The notes under the pieces are model-generated. The model did no database searches. It saw only the letters and a list, made by a program, of their open reading frames with translations, and was not told the DNA's origin. A stretch of DNA of 64,000 nt, from the NCBI GenBank assembly GCA_024224815.1, contig JAAENC010000191.1, forward strand, positions 1 through 64,000, written 5' to 3'. This DNA is from Chloroflexota bacterium. Its GTDB lineage: Bacteria > Chloroflexota > Anaerolineae > Anaerolineales > Villigracilaceae. Of this stretch, positions 23,795-32,626 are shown one piece after another (the stretch's first letter is position 1; each line of letters opens with the position of its first letter). Both the position numbers and the translations under genes were made by a program.

Positions 23795-24825
23795 GCTGCT
23801 TCTCCTTTCCCGTTAGAACCATTTACTTTCGCTCTTTGGAGTAATGAATGAGCCATGCTAAAACGATAGAAGGTGCCGGCTGGGTCTGCGATAGTATCTA
23901 CAACGGCTTGAATTTCTCTTTCAAGTTCATCGTCTTCCATCGTTTCATCGCCTGCACCGATCACAGAGGCGATCGCTGAGAGCATTTTGCCTCCCTGATC
24001 TTCTACGCCGGGCATTGGTCCATAACAACCACGGCAGCCAATCCCAACTTCGGGGCAGAGTGCGCCACATCCCCCGCGTGTGGCGGGCCCCATACACATT
24101 AATCCCTGCTCAAGTAAACATACGCTAGCTTCAGGGACAATTTCGTAAGGTCTGTAGAAGCGCGTAATAGTTTTCTCATCTTTCTTGAGATCACATTCCT
24201 CGCAAACAGCTACGTTAGTCACGCCGACGATTGAGCCTTTTGGCGGTAGTGGTGCACCCTCGAGTAAGGCTCCTACAATAACCTGCAATACCGCCCAAAT
24301 CTGATGGGGTTCTGGAGGACAGCCGGGCAGGTAATAATCTACGTCTACAACTTGGTCTAGTGATTTGACCGTATTGTAGAACTCAGGGATGGTTAATTCA
24401 CCTTCGGGGACTTGTACCGATGTTGTCGGGATAAATCCTTTCGGGTTATCCAGCGTAGGGTTATTTTTATAAACTGTGTCGAAAGTTGCTTCTTTAGACG
24501 TCAGGTTTGAGAGTGCTGGAATACAGCCCTCGTAGGCGCAGGAGCCAAAAGCAACCATAAATTGCGATTTTTTTCTCAAAAGGTGTGCCATCTCTTCGCC
24601 TTCTGAGTTACGAATGGCACCATTCCACAAACAGACGGTAATATGGTCGTCTGGATATGCCTCTACATCTTTAACCTTAAAGTCAGCGATGCAGGGGAAG
24701 AAGGCGACGTCGAAAACTTCATCCACAGTGAGAATTTTCTCGTGAATATTAAGCACTGATATTTCGCATCCACCACAGGATGCAGACCAGTACATGGCGA
24801 GTTTCGGTTTTTCGCTATTGGTCAT
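23791..24825 (-). CDS. mvhG: [NiFe]-hydrogenase small subunit MvhG
   Basis: A 344-residue electron-transfer subunit holding iron-sulfur clusters. The proximal cluster motif is SASCGGCEISVL (about residues 14-25), with further conserved cysteines in AFGSCAYEGCIP and YLPGCPPEP, and a C-terminal cluster-binding region (CEECDLKKDE, GPATRGGCGALCP, GCRGCYGPMPG). There is no Tat signal, in keeping with a cytosolic group 3 enzyme. It lies between mvhD and mvhA and overlaps mvhA. Confidence 0.94.
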   Translation of the reverse strand: MTNSEKPKLAMYWSASCGGCEISVLNIHEKILTVDEVFDVAFFPCIADFKVKDVEAYPDDHITVCLWNGAIRNSEGEEMAHLLRKKSQFMVAFGSCAYEGCIPALSNLTSKEATFDTVYKNNPTLDNPKGFIPTTSVQVPEGELTIPEFYNTVKSLDQVVDVDYYLPGCPPEPHQIWAVLQVIVGALLEGAPLPPKGSIVGVTNVAVCEECDLKKDEKTITRFYRPYEIVPEASVCLLEQGLMCMGPATRGGCGALCPEVGIGCRGCYGPMPGVEDQGGKMLSAIASVIGAGDETMEDDELEREIQAVVDTIADPAGTFYRFSMAHSLLQRAKVNGSNGKGEAA

Positions 24826-24827
24826 TA

Positions 24828-25304
24828 TTACACCTCCTCAAGTACAGCGATTGCTTCAGCAGCTTCGTGTCCGTTATTTCTGTGAAGAACTTTCTCTTCC
24901 CAGTTGAGCGGACCCAAAGCACGCAAAGCCTCTGTCATCTCGTCGACTTTTTCAGCCAACCTGATTCCTTCAGAAGCCGATGCCCAAAGAAGCTGCACAC
25001 GTTCATCCTCAACACCTAATTGATTAAGTACCTTTCTTAGCAAGACAAATCGCCGTGTGGCTTTGATGTTGCCGTTGACATAGTGGCATTCGCCTGGATG
25101 ACATCCAGCAACCAGTACACCATCAGCACCATCGCGTAGTGCTTTCAATATAAATTGTGGGTCTACCCGCCCGGTACACATTGTGCGAATTGAACGCAAA
25201 TTGGGGGCATATTTTATGCGTGCTGTTCCTGCTAGATCTGCAGCGCGATAGGAGCACCAATTACACAGAAATCCGACGATTACGGGTTCAAATTGTTCAG
25301 TCAT
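24828..25304 (-). CDS. mvhD: MvhD [2Fe-2S] electron-transfer subunit
   Basis: A 158-residue MvhD/HdrA-linker protein that transfers electrons from the hydrogenase to HdrA through a [2Fe-2S] cluster. Conserved cysteines occur in GFLCNWCSYRAADLAG (about residues 11-26), RTMCTGRVDP and VAGCHPGECHYVNGN. GGAG lies six bases before the chosen ATG; an ATG four codons upstream is possible. It sits directly after hdrA, and MvhG starts two bases after its stop, as in other mvh clusters. Confidence 0.93.
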   Translation of the reverse strand: MTEQFEPVIVGFLCNWCSYRAADLAGTARIKYAPNLRSIRTMCTGRVDPQFILKALRDGADGVLVAGCHPGECHYVNGNIKATRRFVLLRKVLNQLGVEDERVQLLWASASEGIRLAEKVDEMTEALRALGPLNWEEKVLHRNNGHEAAEAIAVLEEV

Positions 25305-25320
25305 AATTTTCTCCATTCCT

Positions 25321-27339
25321 CTATGCTATGGTCTTTTCAGGACGCACATCCCACAGAATACCTTCGATCTGCGAGAATAGTTGTTCGTTGGTGAAATGTG
25401 CTCCAGTGATAACTCCGCTTGGACAGGCCGCTACACAAGTTCCGCAACCCTGGCAGAGAGCAGTAATCACTTCAGAGACTTCGTTATCTTCGTGGAAGGT
25501 AATAGCATTGTATGGGCACATATTATTGCAAATTTTGCAACCGGAGCAGGCATCTTGATCAATGCTAGCTCGGACAGGTTCCATCATGACTGTGCCACGG
25601 CTAATTAATCCAGCCACGCGAGCTGCTGCCGCTGCGCCTTGAACAACGCTTTCAGGAACATCTTTGGGACCCTGACACGCGCCAGCAATATAAATGCCAT
25701 CTGTCATGGTGGCGACGGGATCCAGCTTGGGATGCCGTTCGACGAAGAATCCGTCAAAATCACATCCCATCTTAAAGAGCTGCGAAACCTCCTTGGACCC
25801 GGCACGTGCTTCCATTGCCGGACTCAGAATGACCATATCGACGGGTACGCGTCTTTGTCTGCCAATTAACGTATCCTCGACTTGAACGATCAGTTTGCCC
25901 TCTTCTTCCGGAATACGAGCCGCGTCTGTGATTTCTGCTACCTTGCCTCGAATGAAGTGCGTCCCTTCTTCCAGCAAGCGATTATAGAATTCTTCATAGC
26001 CTTTGCCGGGAGTACGCATATCAATATAGCAATCATAAATTTCAGCATCAGGGATGCGCTCATGAACAAGATGAGCAAATTTCAGCGAGTACATACAGCA
26101 GACTTTAGAGCAGTATTTATTGTAATTTTCATCGCGTGAGCCAACACAATGTACGATCGCTACGCTCTTTGGTTTGCTCTCCTTATCGCGTAAAACGATT
26201 TTCCCATCTGTAGGGCCTGATGCATTGACCATACGTTCAAATTCCAAACTGGTGAAGACATTATCCAGTTTGCCATAGCCATATTGCGGAATTTTCTTTG
26301 CGTCAAAGAGATCGTATCCCGTTGCGAGGATGATATTACCCACATCAAGCATCAGCATTTCATCTTCTTGCTCGAAATCAATCGAGTTTGGCTCAGTTGG
26401 GCAGAATTTTTCGCAAGCTTTGCATTTGCCCGTCTTGAAGTAGACGCAATTTTCTTTATCAATGACAGGGTATTTAGGCACAGCCTGCGGGAAGGGGCGA
26501 TAGATCACTTTTCGTTCACCCATGCCTGCTTCGAAGACTTCATCTACTTCTTTGAAGGGGCATTTTTCAATACAGATGCCACAGCCGGTGCAGTGTTCTT
26601 CGTTGACAAAGCGGGCTTTCTTACGCACAGTTACGGTGAAATTGCCTAAATATCCATCGACTTTTTCGACTTCGCTCCAGGTGAGCAGGGTGATATTGTC
26701 GTGTTGCCCAACATCAACCATTTTTGGGGTCAGAATACAGGCTGAACAATCCAGAGTCGGGAAGGTTTTATCGAGCTGAGCCATGTGTCCACCGATGGAG
26801 GGTTCCCGTTCAACGAGGTAGACATGATAACCAGCGTCAGCAAGTTCGAGGGCAGAAGTAATGCCGGCTATCCCGCCTCCAACCACGAGGGTGTTCGGGT
26901 TGATTTCCACGGGTATTTCGTCGAGCGGTTCGTGGTGAACAACGCGGTCAATGGAGCCACGCACGAGAGATTTTGCTTTCTCGGTCGCGGCATGCTTATC
27001 ATCCGTTATCCATGAATCATGCTCACGGATATTCGTCATCTCAAAGAGAAAAGGATTCAAGCCTGCGCGTTCGCAGGCGTTGCGGAAGGTCTTCTCGTGC
27101 ATATGCGGGGAGCAGGATGCACAAACAATGCGCGTTAATCCTTTTTCCTTTATATCTTGCTCGATCAATTCTTGCCCTAAGCTAGAGCACATAAATTTAT
27201 AGTCTCGAGAGACTTCAACATTGGGCTGTTCTCCAGCCCATTTGGCGACTTCTTCTACATCCACAACTTTTGAGATATTTGTCCCGCAGTGGCAAACGTA
27301 GACGCCGACTTTCTCTTGGTTATTATTTTTTTCAGTCAT
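25321..27339 (-). CDS. hdrA: Heterodisulfide reductase subunit A-like, FAD bifurcating subunit
   Basis: A 672-residue HdrA-type flavoprotein, the site of electron bifurcation in Hdr-Mvh complexes. An N-terminal cluster region (VYVCHCGTN, YMCSSLGQ, VCASCSPHMHEKTF) precedes a thioredoxin-reductase-like FAD domain (VVGGGIAGITSALELADAGY, LDCSACILTPKM). An inserted ferredoxin domain (CTGCGICIEKCP, CKACEKFCP) and a C-terminal one (CSGCKICNNMCP, CQGCGTCVAACP) complete it. The start with AGGAG upstream at 27339 is preferred. In bacteria without coenzyme M or B the partner substrate is unknown. Confidence 0.94.
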   Translation of the reverse strand: MTEKNNNQEKVGVYVCHCGTNISKVVDVEEVAKWAGEQPNVEVSRDYKFMCSSLGQELIEQDIKEKGLTRIVCASCSPHMHEKTFRNACERAGLNPFLFEMTNIREHDSWITDDKHAATEKAKSLVRGSIDRVVHHEPLDEIPVEINPNTLVVGGGIAGITSALELADAGYHVYLVEREPSIGGHMAQLDKTFPTLDCSACILTPKMVDVGQHDNITLLTWSEVEKVDGYLGNFTVTVRKKARFVNEEHCTGCGICIEKCPFKEVDEVFEAGMGERKVIYRPFPQAVPKYPVIDKENCVYFKTGKCKACEKFCPTEPNSIDFEQEDEMLMLDVGNIILATGYDLFDAKKIPQYGYGKLDNVFTSLEFERMVNASGPTDGKIVLRDKESKPKSVAIVHCVGSRDENYNKYCSKVCCMYSLKFAHLVHERIPDAEIYDCYIDMRTPGKGYEEFYNRLLEEGTHFIRGKVAEITDAARIPEEEGKLIVQVEDTLIGRQRRVPVDMVILSPAMEARAGSKEVSQLFKMGCDFDGFFVERHPKLDPVATMTDGIYIAGACQGPKDVPESVVQGAAAAARVAGLISRGTVMMEPVRASIDQDACSGCKICNNMCPYNAITFHEDNEVSEVITALCQGCGTCVAACPSGVITGAHFTNEQLFSQIEGILWDVRPEKTIA

Positions 27340-27393
27340 AGGTCTTTCTCCTATCTGTAGCATGTATCAAAATGAAACTAACTGCTTGGGAAT

Positions 27394-27482
27394 GTCTTTG
27401 CGAGGCAGTTTTATCGCCGAAGCAATCTCCCTTTTTGCATTGGAGACTGCCACGTCGCAAAAGCACGCTCCTTGCAGAGACA
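27394..27482. repeat. Palindromic repeat (TTTGCGAGG family), copy A
   Basis: A 89-base element beginning GTCTTTGCGAGGCAG and ending CTCCTTGCAGAGACA, with internal CCGAAGCAATCTCC and GGAGACTGCC arms. It is about 85 percent identical, by eye, to the reverse complement of the element at 29409-29495, and related to one inside copA. It lies between hdrB and hdrA in the operon. Confidence 0.8.
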
Positions 27483-27498
27483 TTTAAGGGGTTTTTCT

Positions 27499-28383
27499 TC
27501 AACGGGCCTCCTTTGCAATGAATTGAGATATTACAGGGAGCGTTGAAACCAGCTCTGACCCAATGCCCAATTTCTTTGGGGCAATGCCAAAGGCTAATCC
27601 CATAAGCTGTGTAAAATACAAAACAGGAACCGAGAAATCGGTGCCGAATTCTTCATTGACCTGGGTTTGGTAAACCTCTAGGTTTACCTGACAAAGCGGA
27701 CAGGCGGTTGCGATCACATCGGCACCGCTCTGAACAGCGTTATACAAAAGGATGCGGATCATATCGAGGGCTGCCTTGCGATTTGTGAGCAAAAGCGATC
27801 CGCCGCAGCAGCGGGTTTTATTCGCAAAGTCAATCGCTTCTGCGCCCATCGCGGTGATGATTTCTTCGAAGAATTGCGGCGCTTCAACTTCTTCGCCATT
27901 CTTCCGTGGTCGAACGATTTGACAGCCATAGTAGGGTGCGATGCGCAAACCCTTCAACGGATTAGTGACCTTCTCCTTGATCCCTTCAGGACCAACTTCA
28001 TCGGCAAAAATATCGATCAGGTGATGCACATTCAGGTTGCCTTCGAGTTGAAGATCATCTGCTTCGAGGGCGTAATTGATATGCTCTGCCAGATCTTCAT
28101 CTTCTTTGATGTAGGTATTGGTAAAGTAGGCATTTTTATAACAAGCGCTGCACGGAGCGACAAAATCAAGCCCTTCTTTTTCTGCCATCGCTAAATTGCG
28201 AGCTACAAGCGTATTTGCTAAAATCTCATCAAGATGGAAGTAGGTCGTCGCGCCACAGCAATTCCAGTCATCCAATTCTTGAAGTTCCACGCCTACAACT
28301 TGCGTGGCCTCCATGGAAGACTTGTGGTAGCTTAGGGCCATCTTTTCAAGGGAGCAGCCGGGGAAATAAGCGTATTTTTTCAT
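27499..28383 (-). CDS. hdrB: Heterodisulfide reductase subunit B-like protein
   Basis: A 294-residue protein with two CCG domains that bind noncubane iron-sulfur clusters and form the disulfide-reducing site in methanogen HdrB. First domain: PGCSLEKMAL, WNCCGATTYFHLDE and APCSACYKN; second: YYGCQIVRP, TRCCGGSLLLTN and TACPLCQVNLE. It starts three bases after hdrC ends. The natural acceptor in this organism is unknown. Confidence 0.93.
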   Translation of the reverse strand: MKKYAYFPGCSLEKMALSYHKSSMEATQVVGVELQELDDWNCCGATTYFHLDEILANTLVARNLAMAEKEGLDFVAPCSACYKNAYFTNTYIKEDEDLAEHINYALEADDLQLEGNLNVHHLIDIFADEVGPEGIKEKVTNPLKGLRIAPYYGCQIVRPRKNGEEVEAPQFFEEIITAMGAEAIDFANKTRCCGGSLLLTNRKAALDMIRILLYNAVQSGADVIATACPLCQVNLEVYQTQVNEEFGTDFSVPVLYFTQLMGLAFGIAPKKLGIGSELVSTLPVISQFIAKEAR

Positions 28384-28385
28384 GA

Positions 28386-28949
28386 TTACTCCTCTTCTCC
28401 CACGGGGACGATCCGCTTCATCATATTGCGGAACTTCTTAAGCCGTTTGATCTTCGTCGGCAATACAGGGATACGCCCTTTGAGCATCATCTTGGTTGCG
28501 CCCTGCACTTCCTGAAAGAATTCCTTTGCGCCAAAGCCGAAGATATAGGTCGGAGCCAAAATCGGCTCATAAGACCTGCCACTTCTGGCAATCGTTTTCA
28601 TAAATGTCTCAGAGAAAACCGGGCCAACCAGATCATCTGCATAGGTTTTATTCCAAATGGAATAGCGCTTGACGGCATACATCACCCCGGCAATATCAAT
28701 ATTGGCGGGGCATCTCACCGAGCAGTGATAACAAGATGCACAAACCCAATAAGTATTGGTATCAAGCACATCATCTTTTAGATCAGCATTGATCATACCG
28801 ATCAGGCGGCGGGGAGTTTGATCCATAAATTCAACAGCAGGACAAGAGCCAGAACATGTACCACATTGAATACAATTATTGACCGGGCTTCCATGGGCCG
28901 CGTACATAAGGTTTGAAATTTCCTGGCTGAAAGTGGGTTTATCTGCCAT
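28386..28949 (-). CDS. hdrC: Heterodisulfide reductase subunit C-like ferredoxin
   Basis: A 187-residue iron-sulfur protein with two [4Fe-4S] motifs, CIQCGTCSGSCPAVEFMD (about residues 21-38) and CASCYHCSVRCP (about 70-81). It carries electrons from HdrA to HdrB. It is followed immediately by hdrB and preceded at nine bases by a response regulator gene, all on the same strand. Confidence 0.93.
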   Translation of the reverse strand: MADKPTFSQEISNLMYAAHGSPVNNCIQCGTCSGSCPAVEFMDQTPRRLIGMINADLKDDVLDTNTYWVCASCYHCSVRCPANIDIAGVMYAVKRYSIWNKTYADDLVGPVFSETFMKTIARSGRSYEPILAPTYIFGFGAKEFFQEVQGATKMMLKGRIPVLPTKIKRLKKFRNMMKRIVPVGEEE

Positions 28950-28958
28950 AAGATTGTC

Positions 28959-29369
28959 CTATGCCTTCTCTTTTGCCATTTCTAACAAAGCACTCACCTT
29001 CTCCAATAACAGATTTGGGTCTACAGGCTTTTCAAGTAACTCATCTGTTGGCAAGATGCGTGGATGCACAGGCTGACCGGGGAAGAGAAAGGCCATTTGC
29101 TCACGGATTCCGGTAATGATCAGTACCGGAATTTTACGTAATTCAGGGTCTTTATTGATCTTGCGAGCCACCATCACACCTTCGGCTCCGCGCCCCATCA
29201 TAATGTCAAGCAAGAGAAGATCATAAGGCTTCGATTCCAGAGCTTTGAAACCTTCTTTGGGGTTATAGGCAGCCTCAACCTCATAGTCTGCTTTTTCCAA
29301 AATTGCCTTCATCCCATCAACATAATCGGGGTCATCGTCTATGATCAGTATTCTTTTTCGTGGATCCAT
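28959..29369 (-). CDS. Single-domain response regulator
   Basis: A 136-residue CheY-like receiver with no output domain. RILIIDDDPDYV supplies the acidic pocket, LLLLDIMMGRG the phospho-accepting aspartate (about residue 55), and VLIITGI and the lysine in LLEKPVDP the remaining sites. AAGGAGG lies before the ATG at 29369; a longer frame runs back into a repeat and is rejected. It lies between two kinase genes and hdrC, so it probably relays their signal. Confidence 0.88.
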   Translation of the reverse strand: MDPRKRILIIDDDPDYVDGMKAILEKADYEVEAAYNPKEGFKALESKPYDLLLLDIMMGRGAEGVMVARKINKDPELRKIPVLIITGIREQMAFLFPGQPVHPRILPTDELLEKPVDPNLLLEKVSALLEMAKEKA

Positions 29370-29408
29370 AGGAACCTCCTTGTTTTGATCATGATTGTTT
29401 AGATAACC

Positions 29409-29495
29409 TGTCTCTGCGAGGAGCATGCTTTTGCGACGCGGCAGTCTCATTTCTATAAGGAGATTGCTTCGGCAAAAAACTGCTTCGCAAAGACA
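29409..29495. repeat. Palindromic repeat (TTTGCGAGG family), copy B
   Basis: An 87-base element in inverted orientation relative to copy A: TGTCTCTGCGAGGAGCATGC opens it and CTTCGCAAAGACA closes it, with GGAGATTGCTTCGGC inside. It lies between the kinase-regulator gene and the single-domain response regulator gene. Confidence 0.8.
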
Positions 29496-29510
29496 AATCT
29501 AAATAAGTGG

Positions 29511-30608
29511 TTATGTTTTTATTACTGGCAAGCGGATCGTAAACGAACTCCCCTCGCCTAATTTGCTTTTTACGGAAATCTTTCCATCATGTGCTTCAAT
29601 AATTCTTTTGCTAATACCTAAGCCAACTCCACTGCTCCTTTCCCCTTTGGGTCGGGTTTTCCCAGAATAAAAGTCTTCAAAAATATGTGGCAAATCTTCT
29701 GCGGCGATGCCAACACCGCTATCGGTAATATGCATAGAAATATGACTATGATCAGATTCAGCCTCGATCTCAATTTTTTCACCTATGCGGGAATACTTGA
29801 CCGCATTATTTAAAATATTCACGATAGCCTCAACCAAAGTCCCTTCATTGCCGGATACCTTCGGTAGGGACGCACTTAATTTGGGCTTGATCTCGTTATC
29901 TTTACGAATTGCCTGGGGTTCAACATTTTCTACCGCCTTCGTAATGACGGTCTCTATTGACAAAGGCTTGAAATCATCGCGAATTTTGCTAATATCCACC
30001 GAGATAACTCGCAGCCATGTATTGATCAATTCCACTAAATCGCCAATCCGACCTTGAAGACGGCTAACTTTTTCCTTTTGCTCCTCGGTCATTTTCTCTG
30101 CCAGATCATCGGCGAGCACAAATAAATTCTGTTGCACCGCACCCAAAGGAGATTTCAACTCATGGGAGACAATAGCGGCAAAATGTTCACGCAAAAGTTC
30201 TTTTTCCTTCCGCAAGCGGATCGTCTCAAGCACCAGTTTTCTTCGCTCTAACCCGCGTCGGACGAGCATCCGTAATTCATCGGGGGTAAAAGGTTTGGGT
30301 AGAAAATCGTAGGTACCCTTTTTCATCGCCTCCACTGCCGAAGCAACGGTAGCAAACCCTGTTATCACGATCGCCACGATGGTCGGGTCATAGGCATGAA
30401 TTTGCTCAAGAACTTCAAATCCGGAAATGCCAGGCATTTTTAGATCAACCAATGCCAGATCCGGCTGGAACTCCTCGAGCAGTGCCAAACCATCTTTCCC
30501 GTTCGACGCAGTAAGAATTTCATAATTGCCCTTTGCCAAAATCTGGGTGCAGGAATCTCGGACAATTTCTTCATCGTCAATAATGAGTATTCTTGCTTTC
30601 TCAGCCAT
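29511..30608 (-). CDS. Receiver-histidine kinase hybrid
   Basis: A 365-residue protein with an N-terminal receiver domain (RILIIDDEEIVRDSC, LALVDLKMPG with the phospho-acceptor aspartate near residue 53) and a C-terminal kinase: the phospho-acceptor histidine in FAAIVSHELKSPLGAV (near 152), N box ILNNAVKYS, G1 DSGVGIAAEDLPHIF and G2 RSSGVGLGISKRI. No membrane segment, so cytosolic. It overlaps the upstream kinase gene by eight bases and presumably receives phosphate from it. Confidence 0.9.
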   Translation of the reverse strand: MAEKARILIIDDEEIVRDSCTQILAKGNYEILTASNGKDGLALLEEFQPDLALVDLKMPGISGFEVLEQIHAYDPTIVAIVITGFATVASAVEAMKKGTYDFLPKPFTPDELRMLVRRGLERRKLVLETIRLRKEKELLREHFAAIVSHELKSPLGAVQQNLFVLADDLAEKMTEEQKEKVSRLQGRIGDLVELINTWLRVISVDISKIRDDFKPLSIETVITKAVENVEPQAIRKDNEIKPKLSASLPKVSGNEGTLVEAIVNILNNAVKYSRIGEKIEIEAESDHSHISMHITDSGVGIAAEDLPHIFEDFYSGKTRPKGERSSGVGLGISKRIIEAHDGKISVKSKLGEGSSFTIRLPVIKT

Positions 30609-32616
30609 TATTTACCTCTGCTCCGTTTTCGCCGTTTGCCTCTATGGGTAAGCTGATAAGGAAGGCCGTTCCCTTTCCGACTTCACTCTCTACGCTAATT
30701 TTTCCTTTATGTCCCTGAACAATGCCATAACTGATTGCTAATCCCAGTCCTGTACCGTGACCAACGTCCTTTGTGGTAAAGAAGGGGTCAAAAATCTTCT
30801 TCAAATTCTCCTCATTAATGCCCGGACCCGTATCGGAAAAGATGATCTCTATACTCTGCTTCTCTGCGTCAAAACGAGTGTCAAGAGATAGCTTTCCGTC
30901 CCCTTCCATCGCTTCTGCTGCGTTCATAATAATATTGATAAAAACACGCTCGATTTGTGAAGCATCCAGAATGGCGAGGGGTAAGTTCTCCTGAAAGTTT
31001 TTGACGATCTGGATATTATGAAAAAGCGCCTGATGCTCCACCAAAGCGATACAGGATCCAAGCACCGAGTTGACGTTATATAGTGCCTTATCCGGCTCGC
31101 GTTGGCGGGAGAAATCGAGTAAGCCCCGAATAATATCTCGGCAGCGGTTGGCTTGGACGACGATCTTTTCCAGTGAAGCAATATGAGTAGGGGTCTCACA
31201 TTGATGATCTTCGATCAGCAAATGCGAGAAGGTCACAATGCCCTGAAGGGGGCTATTAAGTTCATGGGCGATATTGGCAGCTAATTGCCCAACCAAAGCT
31301 AAGCGTTCAGATTTAATGATCCTTTGCGTTGTATATGCTTTCAATTGCTCATCTCTTTTCTTTAAAGCTTTGCTCATTGAGTTAAAAGAGTTTGCTAAAG
31401 ACCTAAGCTCGTCACTGCTGTAAACCATTACTTTTACATCCAGATTGCCTTGCGCGACTTCTTCAGAAGCAACGACTAATTTGTTGATGGGCCCTAATAT
31501 CCTTTGGGCAATGAAATAAGAAATCATTAGTGCTGCTGCCCCGCCCGCGAGGGTGATTCCCGTAAAAGTGACCATCATTTGGTTCTGAATATCAGTGTAT
31601 TTCTGCTCTAAAATGCCAACATAGAGAATGCCAATGATTTTGTTATTAAGATCTCTGATCGGTTCATAAGCGGTGATATACCAACTATTAACCACATAAG
31701 CGCGATCAATCCATGGCTCTCCTTTAATGATGACTTGGTTATAAACTTCTTCAGAGACACGTGTGCCAATAGCTCTTGAACCATCTTCATTTTTTACATT
31801 GGTTGAGATCCTAAGATCGTCCTGGAAAATTGTCGCAGTACCAATATCTTGCCCTTCGTAGATGATATTCTCGTAAACGGTTTCTTTAATCTTGTCAACA
31901 ATGGCGTAATTCTTGCTGAGCAGGATGCCTCCATAGACTGCCCCGATCAGATTATTTTGATCATCAAATATCGGTGCGCCTGCTTTCAGCATCATCCCTG
32001 CTTGTTCTTCCGTCTCTTCTCGAGTACGTGCTAAAGGCGTATCAATAAATTTGAAATAGGCTGCCTCTGCGAGTGAGGGAGATTCCATTTCCAAATCTTC
32101 AGCCGGTACGATGATTGTTGCAGCGAGAGGAGATTCTCGGTATAAAACAGTCCAAATAAGCTCATCACGCTCCCCCTGGTTATCGCCAAGGGGACTATCA
32201 CTATCCGTACGCAGGACCACATAGCCATATTTATCAGTGACTGCCAACACATCAAGACCAGCTTCTTCTTTCACTCTTAGCAATTCTTCTACGGCATCTT
32301 CAATATTCCCTGATTGGAGTGCATTTCTAAGAAAAGATCGGTCGGCTGTGTATCGCACCGTATTATTGATCTGATTGAGATTTTCACGGTAAATTTCCCT
32401 GGCGGTGTTAAGATCATTGCGAACTTTTTCTTGGGCCTCTAAAACGAGCCGTTCGCTGATAAGACGATTCCCGACACCCATAAAAATGGCACTGATGATC
32501 GCGATGATGAGCAAGAAGCTCAACATCAACTTTCCCGCAATTGGCATACGAAAACCGCGTAACCACGGAAAAGTTTTTATGAACCAGCTTTGGGATGTTG
32601 TCTCTTTTTTATTCAT
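30601..32616 (-). CDS. Membrane sensor histidine kinase with extracytoplasmic Cache-like domain
   Basis: A 671-residue kinase. A membrane helix at about 26-48, an extracytoplasmic Cache-like sensor at about 50-350 (ESPLAATIIVPAEDLEMES, AGAPIFDDQNNLIGAVYGGILL), a second helix at about 352-375, a HAMP domain, then the kinase core: histidine in AANIAHELNSPLQGIV, N box NIIMNAAEAMEG, G1 DTGPGINEENLKKIFDPFF and G2 GTGLGLAISYGI. It lies eleven bases after the membrane Fe-S oxidoreductase gene, inside the electron-transfer operon, so it probably senses a related extracellular or redox signal. Confidence 0.92.
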   Translation of the reverse strand: MNKKETTSQSWFIKTFPWLRGFRMPIAGKLMLSFLLIIAIISAIFMGVGNRLISERLVLEAQEKVRNDLNTAREIYRENLNQINNTVRYTADRSFLRNALQSGNIEDAVEELLRVKEEAGLDVLAVTDKYGYVVLRTDSDSPLGDNQGERDELIWTVLYRESPLAATIIVPAEDLEMESPSLAEAAYFKFIDTPLARTREETEEQAGMMLKAGAPIFDDQNNLIGAVYGGILLSKNYAIVDKIKETVYENIIYEGQDIGTATIFQDDLRISTNVKNEDGSRAIGTRVSEEVYNQVIIKGEPWIDRAYVVNSWYITAYEPIRDLNNKIIGILYVGILEQKYTDIQNQMMVTFTGITLAGGAAALMISYFIAQRILGPINKLVVASEEVAQGNLDVKVMVYSSDELRSLANSFNSMSKALKKRDEQLKAYTTQRIIKSERLALVGQLAANIAHELNSPLQGIVTFSHLLIEDHQCETPTHIASLEKIVVQANRCRDIIRGLLDFSRQREPDKALYNVNSVLGSCIALVEHQALFHNIQIVKNFQENLPLAILDASQIERVFINIIMNAAEAMEGDGKLSLDTRFDAEKQSIEIIFSDTGPGINEENLKKIFDPFFTTKDVGHGTGLGLAISYGIVQGHKGKISVESEVGKGTAFLISLPIEANGENGAEVNNG

Positions 32617-32626
32617 GAAGGAATTA

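Noticed and set aside
23231..23851. Long plus-strand open frame antisense to mvhA
   Set aside because: It lies wholly over the well-supported hydrogenase genes and has no recognisable protein features; a shadow frame.
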